Shown here one piece after another: positions 10,601 through 23,100 of a DNA stretch of 64,000 nt (position 1 is the stretch's first letter; the number at the start of each line of letters is the position of its first letter). The DNA lies in assembly GCA_032358165.1 (NCBI GenBank), contig JAALGY010000039.1:1488001-1552000 (forward strand), in the 5' to 3' direction. The translations under genes were made by a program, and so were the position numbers. The notes beneath the pieces were generated by a model, which worked only from the letters and a program-made list of their open reading frames with translations, was not told the DNA's origin and did not search any database. The DNA comes from Diplosphaera chodatii (taxonomy: Eukaryota > Chlorophyta > Trebouxiophyceae > Prasiolales > Stichococcaceae).

Positions 10601-13211
10601 GTCAATGGCGACATGAGCGGAACTGCGCCTCTATAGCCACGGCTACCTGCTGCAGGGTGGTGGAGCCCTTCACGGCGTACATGCTCGGACCGTCCGCCAA
10701 CACCGCACGCAGAAGGCACATCAGAAAGCACACCAGGTGCGCACCCCGGCTTTGAGCACGCCCCAGGTGCCATGCTCTGCCCGGGGCGTGCTGGAGGGTG
10801 GTGTTTGCGTCCGCCTTTTGAGGTCGCCTTACCGTGCACTCCTATCGCATGCACCGGACTATCCTCAGAGATGTGCCTGCACGCACAGACTGCCGGGCGA
10901 GGCCCCGGGGTGTCTGCTCGCCGCCGAGCGTGAGGTAGCGGCTGCGTCTCTGACGCTGGCGGAGGCCTGCCTGGCGGCGGCGACGGCGGGCCAGCGGCAG
11001 CTGCGGGATTTTCTGCAGGTACATATGCGGCGACGCCGTTGCAGGACATGCATGGCACACCCTAAGGGTGCCTAGCACCCTACTGTTTCACTTCTCTAAC
11101 ATGTGGGTTGAACCATCGTCACCCGCCTGCCCTTGGCATGATGAGTAGCGTCCTTCATGTTTTACACCAAGCTCGGCTGCAACAGCTGGTGCCAGGTGGC
11201 AGTTGATTTTCGCCCCCGCCCCCATGAAGGTCATTACTTGCGATGACATTCGGTCAAATGCAGGCTCAGGAGTCAGCGGGACTGTGGGAGATGGGCTGTG
11301 GGACATGGCCCAAAGGGGTCGTTGGTGCGAAGGCATTCTTCTGGGGACCAGTGTCCTTGAACTGTAACAACAGGTTCTCAAATGCTGGTGTCCTTGCACT
11401 GCAGGTCATGGGCCGGGAGACCGACTTCGACATGCTGCAGGCGCACATGCCGGGCCACGCGACGCAGGCCGCCGCGGTCGTGCTGCAGCACTTCGAGCTG
11501 GAGCTGCAGCACCTGGCGGCGACGGGGGATTCGGAGTCTGTGGACGTGCTGTGGCCGCGGCTGCAGTCGCTGCTGATGGCGCTGGCTGGGGGCCGCGGCA
11601 TGGATGCGCCTGCAGCACAGCTGCTTCGCAATGTGCCTGGCTTCTTCTTGTGAGCTTTCTGCCGAGTTGTTGCTATGTCAAGGCAGGTTGTGTCATAGTG
11701 GCATGGTCTGCAGCCGCCAGCTGCTTTGCAGCGGCACACTTGGACTGCCCGCACCAGCACCAGTACGAGCACTCACATGCAGCTCCTTGATGTGCAGGTC
11801 GACGCTTGCGACAATGGTGCCAGCTGCCGTGGCCAGGCGCGGCGACATCGTCACCGGGCTGTGTGACCTGCTCGAGCGGCTGCTGCAGCGTGAGCCCCTG
11901 CCGGTGGAAATGCTGCAGCCTGCTGGGGCGCCGCTGGCATGGCAGGAGGTGAGAAATGCTGTACGTGCTGTCAGCCACTCCTTCGAGGGTTACAGTCATT
12001 CCGCAGCATGTCGTGTGCATGCAGCATGCAGTAGCACACTTTCTGCACAGCCTGCCACTCAATTGCGGTGGCGCGCTGAACTGTTGGTTGACGTAGCATG
12101 AACCACCCTGCAGACTCAACAGGAGCTCAGAGCAAAGGCAAGCCGGCCGCTGTTAGTAAAACTCGAGCCTGCCATTGCACGGGTATCTGACGCCCTGCAA
12201 AGGGCTGTGCAGCAGGCTCATCCCCAGCACACAGGTCCGCAGCCACAGCAGCAGCGGTGGCGGCAGAAGGGGAAGGGCAGGAAGCAGCAGCAGCAGCAGC
12301 AGCAGCCGGCAGATGACATTGCCGCTGCAGCGGAGGCAGCCGAATGCATGGCGCAGCTCCTGCTGCAGGTGCGCTTCATGTGATCGCCATCTGCGGCGGG
12401 CACGCTGGATACCGACGTCTGATGTCAGTGTGCTGCACCGTCATTCAGGTGACGATGGAGCTGCCTCCTGACCTGCAGGAAGAGGATACGGAACAGCAGC
12501 AGCAGGCCGCCAGGGCAGCACGCAGAAAGAAGCGGAGGCCAGGCCCCAACGGCGCTCCCAGTGGGACCCCCAACAGGGGCCCCGATAGCACTCGTGAGGG
12601 GAACCCCACTGGGGCCGCCGACCTTGCTCCCAATGCCGCGGCAGACGTGGCGGTGCAGTCGACATCTGGGGCACCGGCAGCAGAACTCACAGCGCCAGCG
12701 CAGGCTGATGCTCGACATGTTATTGACGCACCGCCAGCAGCAGGGGACACTGCCCAGCAGCCAGATGGCCACGCAGCTGAGGCAGCCGCCGAGCCGGCTG
12801 CCGATGAGCACGCCTGGAAGCTGTGCCCGCTGACGCAGGTGCCCTCTGCAGCTCCCTATGGACCACAACAGTGCCATCTGTCGAAGTCTTTCACCCCCAA
12901 TTTTGATGTTGCCAACAGCTGTGCATCTGTGGTGCTGTGATGTTGGTTGCAGGTAACATCTTACGAGGTTCCGACAGCGTCTGCTATGACTCACACAACC
13001 TGAAGCCTGCTTTCTGCCCGAACCGCAGGTCGTCATGGTGGATCCGGTGCTGCTGCAAACGGATGGACAGAGCTATGAGCGCGCAGCGATCATAGAGTGG
13101 CTTCAGCAGCACGGCACATCGCCGTTGACGGGGCAGCCCGCAGACGCAGCGACCCTGATGCCCAACTTTGCATTGCGCAGCCTCCTACATGCCCTTGCAA
13201 AGAGACCTTGA
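7634..13211 (+). CDS. U1: U-box protein, putative E3 ubiquitin ligase, intact, 950 residues
   Basis: Sixteen exons: 7634-7650, 7807-7941, 8044-8406, 8567-8759, 9016-9195, 9373-9516, 9641-9717, 9864-10049, 10368-10520, 10656-10736, 10889-11018, 11405-11649, 11798-11948, 12114-12368, 12479-12838, 13029-13211. They total 2853 bases, an open frame. Residues 1-770 are Ala/Leu-rich helical segments that look ARM/HEAT-like (LLPGVCQMLWL-type and LLADELV-type repeats); residues 686-770 are probably coiled coil ending in a Gln tract; 771-885 are low complexity with a basic RRKKRR patch; 885-950 form the U-box (LCPLTQ, DPVLL, DGQSYERAAI, GTSPLTGQPA, MPNFALRSLL). U-boxes bind E2 enzymes without zinc and pass ubiquitin to substrates. 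The start is the ATG of a 17-nt exon shared by the family. It is the most divergent member in exon 3, and its stop falls nine codons earlier than in U5 and U8 because TAC is replaced by TGA. Confidence 0.85.
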
Positions 13212-13846
13212 AGCACCTGCTGCTGACACCTCCCGGAGTTTGAGCCGTGGGTTGAGCAAGGGTGCAGTGCAAGGCGTCCTTGGCAACCGACGGGGTGGGT
13301 TTGGCAGCCACCTGCTGCAGCACTATCCAGCATGGAAGCATCCACCTTGCTGCTGGGTCGGCAGATGCCGGGTGCGAGTCGTCACCTGACACTGCTCGCA
13401 CCTCACACTCCAGTGCAACATTGCTGAGAGCACCATCGCATGCACCATGCAGCCCCGCCCTTGCCTGCTGTAGCAGCGGCTGCCGCTTTGTGATGCCAGC
13501 GCCGCCACGCGTGCCGTTCTCACAACAGGTGCCCTGCGTTGGCGGACCAGCCTCCTTCGTCAGTCGTACCATGGTGCTGCCGGCACCGCTGGGCTCGTCC
13601 GCCTGCGCATGCACAGCCATGACTGACCAAACATGCGAGGTTCACCAGCACAGGGGGGGCCGCTGTATATTGGACCGAGCATCCTTAGGACGGGGTGAAT
13701 CAACAGATGCACCCAGATGCGGAAGCCAACAACGCCTCGTCCTTATCGAATCCATCATAGGTCTGCAAACACCATGTGTGCAGTGCTTTCTGCGTGCAAG
13801 GCTTCCTGTTTGGATTGTCGTGCTGGCCACCACGGCGGCACACGGT
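13212..13846. other. U1-U2 intergenic region, duplicated elsewhere
   Basis: The first about 110 bp match the 3' flanks of U5 (from 37077) and U8 (below 53177), and most of the rest matches 52576-53176 between U7 and U8. Frames open across it on both strands reflect this shared sequence; no exon with family-like phases was found. Confidence 0.5.
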
Positions 13847-13855
13847 GGCGCGCCC
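13847..13855 (+). promoter_or_regulatory. GGCGCGCCC element upstream of U2
   Basis: Exact GGCGCGCCC, 116 bp before the U2 start at 13963, inside a longer stretch shared with U7 (GGCCACCACGGCGGCA just upstream). Confidence 0.4.
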
Positions 13856-13962
13856 GTTGCCGCATGCGGATGACACCTGTGCGGCCTCAAGGACCCACTT
13901 GCGCAGCTGGTCACACACCTGGTCAGCCACTGAAACAGCGGGGCTGCTGACGCACGCGCGCA

Positions 13963-16900
13963 ATGCCGCTCAGACAGAAGTACGCAGCGCCAGACCAGTC
14001 GTGCCATCTCTGACCTTGGTCGACACGCCACCAGATGTGCATCTGTCACCGTCGCGGTGCCCTGCACTATTATAAATACATGGTTGTCCACTGCATGGGT
14101 GCACAACCGCAGGCCGCACCGGCTGAGCCATGCCGCACATGCGCGCCCGGGCCATGACGCCATGACGACACACCTTCTGGAGGTCTTGGACAACAAGCAG
14201 CCGGAGGAGGCGCCGTGGGAGGCGCTTCTACAGTACCTGATGGCTCCAAACATGTGATTGCTGGTCTCCTTGCTGTTTCGATCAGCCGTGCAATGACCGT
14301 GCACCGTGCATGCTGCAATGCAAATGTGTGCATCTGTGCATGCCGACGTCCTCTCATGCCAAGGACGGATGCTCCACCATTCACAGGGTGGACCCCAGCT
14401 ACGGGGAGACCGCGAAGCAGTGCGCCGTCGTACAGCTGCTGTGCGGCCTGCTCTCTGCTGCTGATACACACTTGGCGGCAGCCGCGGCGTCCGCCATAGC
14501 CTCCTTCTACACCCCAGAATCGACCAGCAGCAGCTGGTGTGACGTCTTATCAGACCATGTAAGCGACATTGGCGCCGTCCTCAGCGACAACGCTGCCTGG
14601 AGAGAGATGGTCGACACAGGGCCGCATCATGTGATTGGCCGCCTAGTTGTGGCAGCAGCATCAAACCCCGAGGTATGGGCCGACGCCAGGCGGGCAGCAA
14701 CCGCCGCTGCCGCGCTGCTGCCGGGCTTGATACCGGCAATCGTCCTGGCCTGCGCCTACCAGTCCGAAGAGTGAGTAGCATGTGGCGTCTTGCCACACAT
14801 TCAGATTCTTTTTGCCACGGTGCACGGTGCTGGCCCCTCTGTAATGCATCGTTGGACAACAGCGTCCAATGTGTCCGTGGTTACGTGGTTCCAATGACGG
14901 TCCAGAGCCACGCAATGTCAGGCCTGATGCTGCTGGTTACCCTTTCTCGGTGGCTGCAGCCCCGTGCGCAGCGTCGGCATCATCGGCTGCGCCAAGCTGG
15001 CGCTTGCAGCGGCACAGCTGGAGCCGCCAGCAGGATCCGCCACGTCTGAGCAGCTGTCCAACCCCAGCCTGCAGTGCCAGGCGCTGCGCCTAGCTGAGGC
15101 GGCACAGGCCTGCATGGACACAGCGCTTGCTGCTGCAGCAGCCCCTGGCTTGCAGGAGGTGAGCAGCTCGAGGGGATTTGCTGGTGAGGTCGAGTGCATG
15201 TCAACGCCATCGTTCCCAGTGCACGACCCCAGAAGATCAATATCCGCATGTGGACTGACAGAGCAGCAGAATGGCCCTCTTGCTGCTGTGCAGGACGACC
15301 GTGCGAGGGCATACCGGCTGGCAGCAGTGCTGGCGGACAGCGTCACCAGGGCGACGGGCGCACTGCACCATCTGACAAAGCGCCAGAGCTGCTGGTCCAG
15401 CCCGGACCCGAAAGCGCAGGCGAACGGGGTGCTCGGCATTTTCCAGAGGGCCCTGCCGCGCCTCGCTGCCGGCTTCAGCTCCGGGGTGGGTCATTATGAC
15501 GTTTCTCTCTGTAGTTTGGACGAGCGCACCACATCATGTTTGCATGAGAGCCCGCTGGCTTGTTGCGCGCAGTGTTGCAGGCCGGTGCTGGGCCCCAGCT
15601 CTTCTCGAGGTGCTGCAGAAAGCTTGGCACACTCAGAGCGTTGACTCTCAGCTGCGATGTGCGCAGGCTCCAGCGGCCAATCAGCGCAGCAGTATCGTTC
15701 TGCCGGGCGTCTGCGAGATGCTGTGGCTGAGCACCGACCACCTGCTCGTTCTCGCAATGGAACACGGCGAGCACGGTGTACTCTGTGCAGTCGCGAGGGC
15801 GGCCACCGAGGTAGGATGCGCAAGCTGCGAATTGCTGTTGATCTTCACTTTGCAAACTGCAATGCCCTGGCAGCCCAACGGCACCTGATCCCTGGTTGCC
15901 CCTTGCAGCCTGTCGACTCCTGCACAGGTGCTGAAGCGTGGGATGCTGGAGTCGGGCCTCGCTGCTGTCAGTCCCTGGCCGCTGCTGCTCGTGGCTGCCA
16001 GGTGATGCCCCTGCTGTGCACAGTCGCATTTGCCCACTGCGCACCGCTGACACCCCAGGTGTGTGCTCAGGCTGTTTTGCTCGCAGCATGCTGTAGCAGG
16101 TTGACCCAGAACCCTACTGCGCACAAGGGATGGCACTCACCACCATCCGGAGCAAGCCGTGTGGCGGTATGCTGCAGGGTGGTCAGGTTCATTTGCCAGG
16201 CGGCATGGGACTCTCATGAGCAGAGCGCGGTTCCCACGCGGCTGCTGTCGGCCGTGCTGTTGTACCTGGATACGGGGCAGTCGGACTGGCTGCAGGGTGG
16301 GGTCGTGGTGCCGCTGCCGGCGGCCTGGCCGCCCACTGACGCTGAACACAGCGTCACCAGGTCAGAGTTGATGACCTGCAGTCTAACTGCCCCACTCTGC
16401 CCCTTGCACTGTGTCACTCGTGAGACAAGAACCGAGGGCGGCAACTAGCAGACGCCTCAGCAGGTGCACGCACGCAGTCGCTGTGGCAGGTCCTGGCTCT
16501 GGGCACTGTTTGCAGCCAGGCACCAAACGGGGTGACATCCGATCCGAGTCATTCCTGCAGCGGCTGGAAGCAGCTTTGCTGCTTCTTGCATCCAGGGAAC
16601 TGGACACGGCCGTGCTGCTGGCGGATGAGCTGATCCGAATCCTGGTGGCGCACGTGCATTACGTGTTCGCGGGGCCGCTGCTGCATGAGCCAGTGCTTCC
16701 GGGCGGCTTCCCCGTCTCATCACTCCTCGTTATCTGCAGCGGCCAGTGCGCAAGCACAGCGCCAGCACGGAGACATGATCCCTCTTGACAGCTGCCCAAT
16801 TTGCCTGGCGCATCCTTAGTTGTGCGCTGCTGTGAGGGCCGTATGCTCATGTTCAGGGCGCCCATATGTTATACAGCTGCCGATTGCTGCAGGATGGTTG

Positions 16901-19755
16901 GGGCCTTTGCGGCATACACATCCGGCCACATCCGCCACAAGCCGCGGCGGTTCAGCATCCACAAGCGCGTCTGGTGCGACGCCCTGGCCGCGAGCTGCTT
17001 CACTACTAGCATGAGCATTGCAGGGCGGCATGCATCCTGCATGTCCCTGCCCTGTCGCTGCTTCACTGTCATAGATACTGCCACCGCCACAATCACTACC
17101 GTGACTGACTCAGCATGCATAAATGATAAGAGAGATGAAAGAAATGAAGACCAACCCTTCACATAGCAGGGTCATTTTTATGTGACCTGTATGGAGCATA
17201 GTATATGTGCTGTATACTATCTTGGCTGTAGTTTGAATATGTACACCTGATACTGACATGAACTGACCCCCAGGGTGCCAGGCGAGCCGCAGCCGGCGTG
17301 CCCCATCGCCGCCGAGCGGGCGCTGGCATCCGCGGCGCTGCGCCTGGTGGAGGCGTGCCTCGCGGCGGCGGCGGCGTCCGACCAGCAGCTGCGGCAGGCC
17401 CTGCAGGTGCGCGTGCCTCGAGCGCTGCTCTGGTGCGTTGCACGCTTGCTGGTCAGGACCGCGTTTCGACCGGCGTCCAAACAACACAGTCGATGTTCGT
17501 CAGTGCACTTGACCAACACAAGCGGCATTTCGATCCACAACTCCATATATTTAACCATTTACTGCTCATCTCAGTATGACTGAAGTTGCCTTTGCTGTTT
17601 TCAGGCAAAGCTAGACACTGGTTGTGGTGAGATGCGCTGCACCGTCAAGCCCTGGGCCAAAGTCAGCTCCAAAGCCACTGCTTCTGCGCTGCAGGCGATG
17701 GGGCGCGAGGCGGACCCCTGGCTGACCCTCAAGCTGAACCCTAGACCCTGACGCTGCAGGTGATGGGGCGCGAGGCGGCCCTGGGCCCGCTGCGGGCGCA
17801 GCTGCCGGGGCACGCGAGCCAGGCGGCCGCGATCTCGCTGGCGCACCTGGCGCTGGAGCTGCGGGAGTTCGGGGCCACGCGCGACGGCGCATTCGTCGAG
17901 GTGACGTGGGCGCGGTTGCAGCCGCTGCTGCGCGCGCTGGCCGGGGGCGGGGCGGCCGCGCAGCTGCTGCAGGACGTCGATGGCTTCTTCATGTGAGTCC
18001 CGACGAGCTGTTCGACTGTACATGCAGATATCTGAACTGTCAAGCCTGACAGATCTCAGTTTGTTCAGCTGTGGACGGGTTCAAGCATCCACAGTACACC
18101 GAATGCTTTGAACGTTCCAAAATCTTATGAAGCCCTTCAGCAGGGACGAGACCCTACCAAAGGGTCATGAGTATGTCGCAGCACTAACTGGAAGGACATC
18201 CACAGGCCTTCTCGACAAACTAGCTTGCTTCCGGGGTGCCGGCAACCGCCGCCCATCTGAAGCGTGGAGCGTCACGGCCGCACACGCCTGGACGCAAACG
18301 CCAGCGGGCACCTACCACTCAACTGCACCGCTGCTGATGTGGTCACACTCGGGTCTGCAGGTCGGCCGCGACTGCGACGGTCCCGGCCGCCGCGCACGGG
18401 CGCGCCGACATCGTCGCCGGGCTGTGCGACCTGCTGGAGCGGCTGCTGCGGCGGGAGCCCCTGGCCGCGGAGCACCTGCAGCCCTCCGGCTGGCCGCAGC
18501 TGTGGCAAAAGGTGGGCGTCAGTACAGATGCTGCTGCTGCCACGGTGCTGCAAAGCGCCGCTCTGCTGTGTGTGCCGGCGCCTGCAGCCCAGCGTCTGCA
18601 CACACAACGACGACATGCACCACCTGCGCTGCCGGCGCTCCGGCGCTCCTGCGTGGCTGGTCCACAGATGGCATCAGCTGCGCTGCAGACTCTTGGGAGT
18701 CTGAGGGCCAAGGCGAGCCGGCAGGTGTTGGCAGAAGCCGAGCCTGCTCTTGCGAGGGTGTCATCGGCCCTGCAGCAAGCTGTGGACGAGACTCAGCCCC
18801 ACCAAGCGGGGCAGCAGCAGCAGCAGCGGCAGCAGCGGCGGCGTCGGCCGCAGCGGCGGCAGAAGAGCGACACGACTCAGCAGCAGCCGGCGGCTGACAC
18901 TGCCGCAGCGGCGGAGGCGGCTGAGCGCATGGCACAGCTCCTGCTGCAGGTGCTTGGTCAGCCAGACATGACCTGCGGCTAGGCTGCTCAGTCCACTGAG
19001 TGCTGTTGCCATCGTGTGTGTGTGCCAAACTGAGTCATACGCTGTGGAGACTCACGATGAAGACGGCCCTCTGCACTGCAGGAGGAAGATGCGGAACAGC
19101 AGCAGGCAGCCGCCAAGGCGGCACGCAAAAAGGGGCGGAGGCAAGCCACTGCCACTCGACCCCACGATGCTGCCGCCACTGCTGCAGCAGCAGCTGCAGC
19201 GGCGCCGGACACAGCAGGAGATTCCGGCGCAGGAGATTCCGCAGCTTCGTGTGATTCCAGTGCTGCGGGCGGCAGTTCAGGCACGTCCCCAACAGCTGGG
19301 GTAGCTGCAAGGTCGCCAGAGGCCAGCACGGCTCAGGCAACAAATGAGCCGGTCGCCAATGCACAGCTGTGGCAGCTCTGCCCGCTGACAAAGGTGCTTT
19401 GAACGTTCTGTATGTGCAGGAAATGAGGCCTCTGCTTCAGGTGCTCTCTCGATACCATCTGGATAATTCGCAGGGTTTCAACATCGATGGGAGTGGGCAT
19501 CCGTTGGGAAATAATGGTGTCTGCAAGCAACCGGTCCAAACCCCAGACCCGTCTTCTGATTTGCATTTGCAGGTCGTCATGAAGGACCCGGTGCTGCTGC
19601 CGAAGGATGGGAAGAGCTACGAGCGCGCGGCAATTGTGGGGTGGCTGCAGCAGCACGGCACCTCGCCGCTGACGGGGCAGCCTGCAACCGCGGCGACCCT
19701 GGTGCCCAACTTCACGCTGCGCAGCCTGCTGCAGGCCCTTGCAAAGAGCAGCTGA
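13963..19755 (+). CDS. U2: U-box protein, putative E3 ubiquitin ligase, intact, 945 residues
   Basis: Exons: 13963-13979, 14113-14253, 14387-14770, 14960-15158, 15294-15485, 15667-15810, 15928-16001, 16178-16360, 16596-16745, 16893-16973, 17274-17406, 17760-17992, 18361-18511, 18689-18949, 19082-19393, 19573-19755; sum 2838 bases, one open frame. Distinctive parts are KAQANGVLGIFQRALPRLAA in exon 5 and a Ser/Gly/Ala-rich linker in exon 15. The U-box (LCPLTK, then VVMKDPVLLPKDGKSYER) has Lys-rich positions not seen in U1. Closest relative in the window is U7: exon 11 differs at one residue of 43, and similarity runs about 130 bp past the stop. Intron 11 holds a duplicated decoy of the exon 12 acceptor. 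No lesion was found. Confidence 0.87.
17688..17778 (+). repeat. 65-bp-spaced duplication of the U2 exon 12 splice acceptor
   Basis: The 26-base stretch 17688-17713 (GCTGCAG then GCGATGGGGCGCGAGGCGG) recurs at 17753-17778 with one difference. The second copy is the acceptor used in the frame-keeping model. Splicing at the first (exon from 17695) would meet a TGA 19 codons later. Confidence 0.8.
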
Positions 19756-19941
19756 GTGGGGACATCTTTGTGGAACCAAACCAAGCTTTCGGTGGAAATG
19801 GGCCGAATATGTGTATCTGCGTCCCTCGACCAGTAATCGGAGCTAGGCATCCGCTGCTAGGGATCGTGTGTGCCAGTACATATGCAGGTTAGCTGACTCG
19901 TCGTACTGTTTGCTGTGCGGTGGGTGAGCAGGATCTTCTTA

Positions 19942-19970
19942 GCATTTGGATCTCAGCATCAACGTGCAGC
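19942..19970 (+). promoter_or_regulatory. distal upstream element of U3
   Basis: TTGGATCTCAGCATC followed by ACGTGCAGC, 242 bp before the U3 start. A diverged version of the element before U4, U5 and U8. Confidence 0.35.
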
Positions 19971-20183
19971 CACCACCTGCATGCCAACAGTCATCTACAT
20001 TGTAAATGCCGTGCATCGTCACCGCTCTACATACATTTGCATTGACGATCTGCCAGCCGGTTGGTGCACGGCTCTTCAGCTGGCTTGCGTGGTGACCATT
20101 CGCGCTCACTGATTGTTTGTTGCAGGGTTCGTCAGCGCAGTTGTCAGCCGCTGACATAGCTTTCAGGCCGCTCGTTCGACGAG

Positions 20184-23100
20184 ATGCCGCCTCAATCGCC
20201 CAGGTGTGAAGGCCCCGAGCCAGCCACTGTATGCCGCCACATGCTCCGCCCCAACCCGCAGTCTGTCCAGCGTACAACACTGACGCATGTGCACAACACG
20301 TGTCTCCTCAGCATTCAGCCCAAACTGACTGCTTGCAGGCACACGCGAGAAAGCAACGCCACCCATGGGCACGTCCGCCATGACGCAGCACAGTTGCTGG
20401 AGATCATCAACAACAGGCAGCCAGAGGAGGCGCCGTGGCAGGCCATATTGGGTTTCCTGTTGTCACAAAGCAGGTGAGTGCATTGACTTGATGACTGCTG
20501 CTGGGAGTTGCGCCGCCCAAGCAGACTGCAGGCGCATTTGATTATTGATGGGCGGGATGCATCAGCATCTGCACCTGCAAGCAACCATTGCATTTGGTCA
20601 CAGGTTGGAGCCCAGTCAAGGCGAGCCCACACGGCGTATGGATGTTGTTGACCAGCTGTGCGGGCTACTATCCGCTGCGGACTCACAGCTGGCCGCAGCC
20701 GCAGCCTGTGCCATAGCCTCCTTCTATGCCTCAGAGGACGGCTGCATCGTCGAGATGCGAGCGCTGTCGCAGCATGTTGACGACGTCGCCGCAGTGCTCC
20801 GCAACACAGCTGTGGTGGAGATCATGGCCGCCACTGGGCCGCCATTTGCTGTTGGCCGCCTGACTCTGGCAACGGCAGCGAGCTTAGAAGTCTGGGCTGA
20901 TGCCGAGCGCTCAGGAACAGTCGCTGCTGCGCTGCTGCCCGGCCTGCTGCCCGCCCTGATACTGGCCTGCAAGTCCCAACACCTAGAGTGAGCTTTAATC
21001 TGACTGCTGCAGGTCTCTACTCGCCAAGCTGTCGAGCCTGCATGGTTGCTTGTCTCCCTGTGCAGCCCTCGTTAGGTGTGTTCTATGCTGTGAACAAACT
21101 CCTGCTGCATCTTGGAACCATTGCCTGTGTGTACAGCTTCAGGTACAGCGTCTGCATCGTCACCTGTGCTGAGCTGGCGCTTGCAGCAGCCCAGCTGGAA
21201 GCGTCAGCTGGTTCAGAGGCATCCACGTACCTATCTAAACCCCGACTTAAGCAGCACACGCTGTGCTTGGCGGAGGCAGCGCAGCTGTGCATGGACAGAG
21301 CATTCAGTGCTGTGGTCCCCTCTGCCCATCCAAAGGTAAACACCTGTGGGCAGTGCATCAGCTCCTGGTGATACGTTGCTGTCGTCAGCCAGGCACAGGC
21401 GCAGGATGAACCAGTTCAATGGCTGCCTCAAGTCTGCGGATACAACTGGCCTGCCTTGATTGCACAGGACCTTGAAGACATCTACAGGCTGTCCTCCTTG
21501 CTAGCAGAGGCAACCTGCAGGGCGATGGGCGCACTGCATCATCTGACAAAACAGCTGCTCGGCTGGTCTAGGGCTGCGGCGGATGGGGTGCTAGGCATCC
21601 ACGCGAGGGCCCTGCCACACCTTTGTGCGGGTGTCACATCTATGGTAAGAGAGCCTGGCGTTTTACTGCAACCGCACTGGATGTGCATCATCCATCTGTC
21701 TGTGTCTGCTGGCTTTCCAGAGCACACTGCTGCAAGTCATCAGGTCATCGGAGCCTGTCGAGCTTGCTCACACGCGCCATGCATACAAGCCGTGCCAGCG
21801 TGATCAGTCACTTGGCAGAATTGCAACGCCAGCAGGGTGAAGCGAGCGACGAGCACAACAATGCGGTGCTGCCAGGCGTCTGCCAGATGCTGTGGCTCTG
21901 CAGCAGCTACCTGCTTCCGGCTGCCGCTAAGCAAGGCCGGCCTGACACCGTCATTACTATCATCAAGACTGCCATCGAGGTGCATGATGCACTGCTGCAA
22001 GTATCCTGCACACTGTGGTCTGCCGTTGAGCTATCTAGCGGGATCTTCATGCAAAGGCAGTCCCGATCACTACTGCAGCATCCCTTGCACACGCCGTGCA
22101 GGTGTTGCAGCAGGGGTCCCATCAAGCCGGCCGTGTTGTGGACTTCAACCCAAGGGCGCTACTGCTGGTGGCCGCCAGGTGATGCCATGCTCGGCGCCAG
22201 CCCGCCGGCTGATGCATCACATCGCTGGCAGCATGACCACGAGTCGCGATCTGCTTGTTCTGTCTGGGAACACGCCCAGCTTGGGTACAACCACAGCGCA
22301 CCATCCGCAAGGCAACACCAGCTTGACGGCTTTGTGGCATGGCATGCTGCAGGGTTGTCAGGACCCTCACCAGGATTGCGACGGTGCACTCCGAGCAGGC
22401 GTCGGTCCCCAGGCGCCTGCTCACAGCAAAGGTGCTGCCGAAGCTGGCAATGCTGGACAACACGGCTTGGCTGCAGGACAAGACCCTTGTGACGCTGCCG
22501 CCGGAATGGCCGCCACATGGTGCCAAACATGAGGTCGTCAGGTTGGCGTCACTCCCTTTGCAGCCTAGTTCTTCCGCCCCTTGTGTGTGGTGTTTGTAGT
22601 GAATGCAGCAGGTACGGATTGAAGTTGAATCAGTACGATGTCAGCCAAGTGGTGCATCTCCCATGCTTGCATGGGTCGCAGGACGAATGCAGGGCAACGG
22701 TGGCATGTGTAGACTCTGTGGCTCACATGCAGTTGTGTGTTACATGTATTTGGGCTTCGATCCCTTGATTGTTGAATGTCTGTGTGCTGCACGCAGTGAC
22801 TTGGACGTGACCGTCCTGCTTGCGGACGAGCTGGTCGGCATTCTGGCGGCTTTCGTGCAATATTCGTTTGGGTCACCGCAGCTCGAGGAGCCCCTGCTGC
22901 CGTGCGGCACCAGCCTCTGCTCGCTGCATATTGTGATGAACAAGGGGTGCGCAGCCATCCATCTGCCATGATGTCGATGCAGGCTCCCCATGGCTATTGT
23001 TGATGTGATGGCAGGTGCTGGCATTAGGGTTTGTACATATTGTGTCCTGGAAGGCTCGGCGAAGCCAAACTTCAAGGGTTCCTTTTGCAGGATGGTCGAG

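Noticed and set aside
7634..13211. Ufd2-type (E4) ligase as identity of the family
   Set aside because: Length and C-terminal U-box fit, but the U-box is of the plant PUB type and no Ufd2 core motif was recognised.
14068..14080. TATA-like sequence TATTATAAATA near U2
   Set aside because: It lies inside intron 1 of U2, downstream of the start codon, and the matching place in U7 reads TATTGTAAATA.
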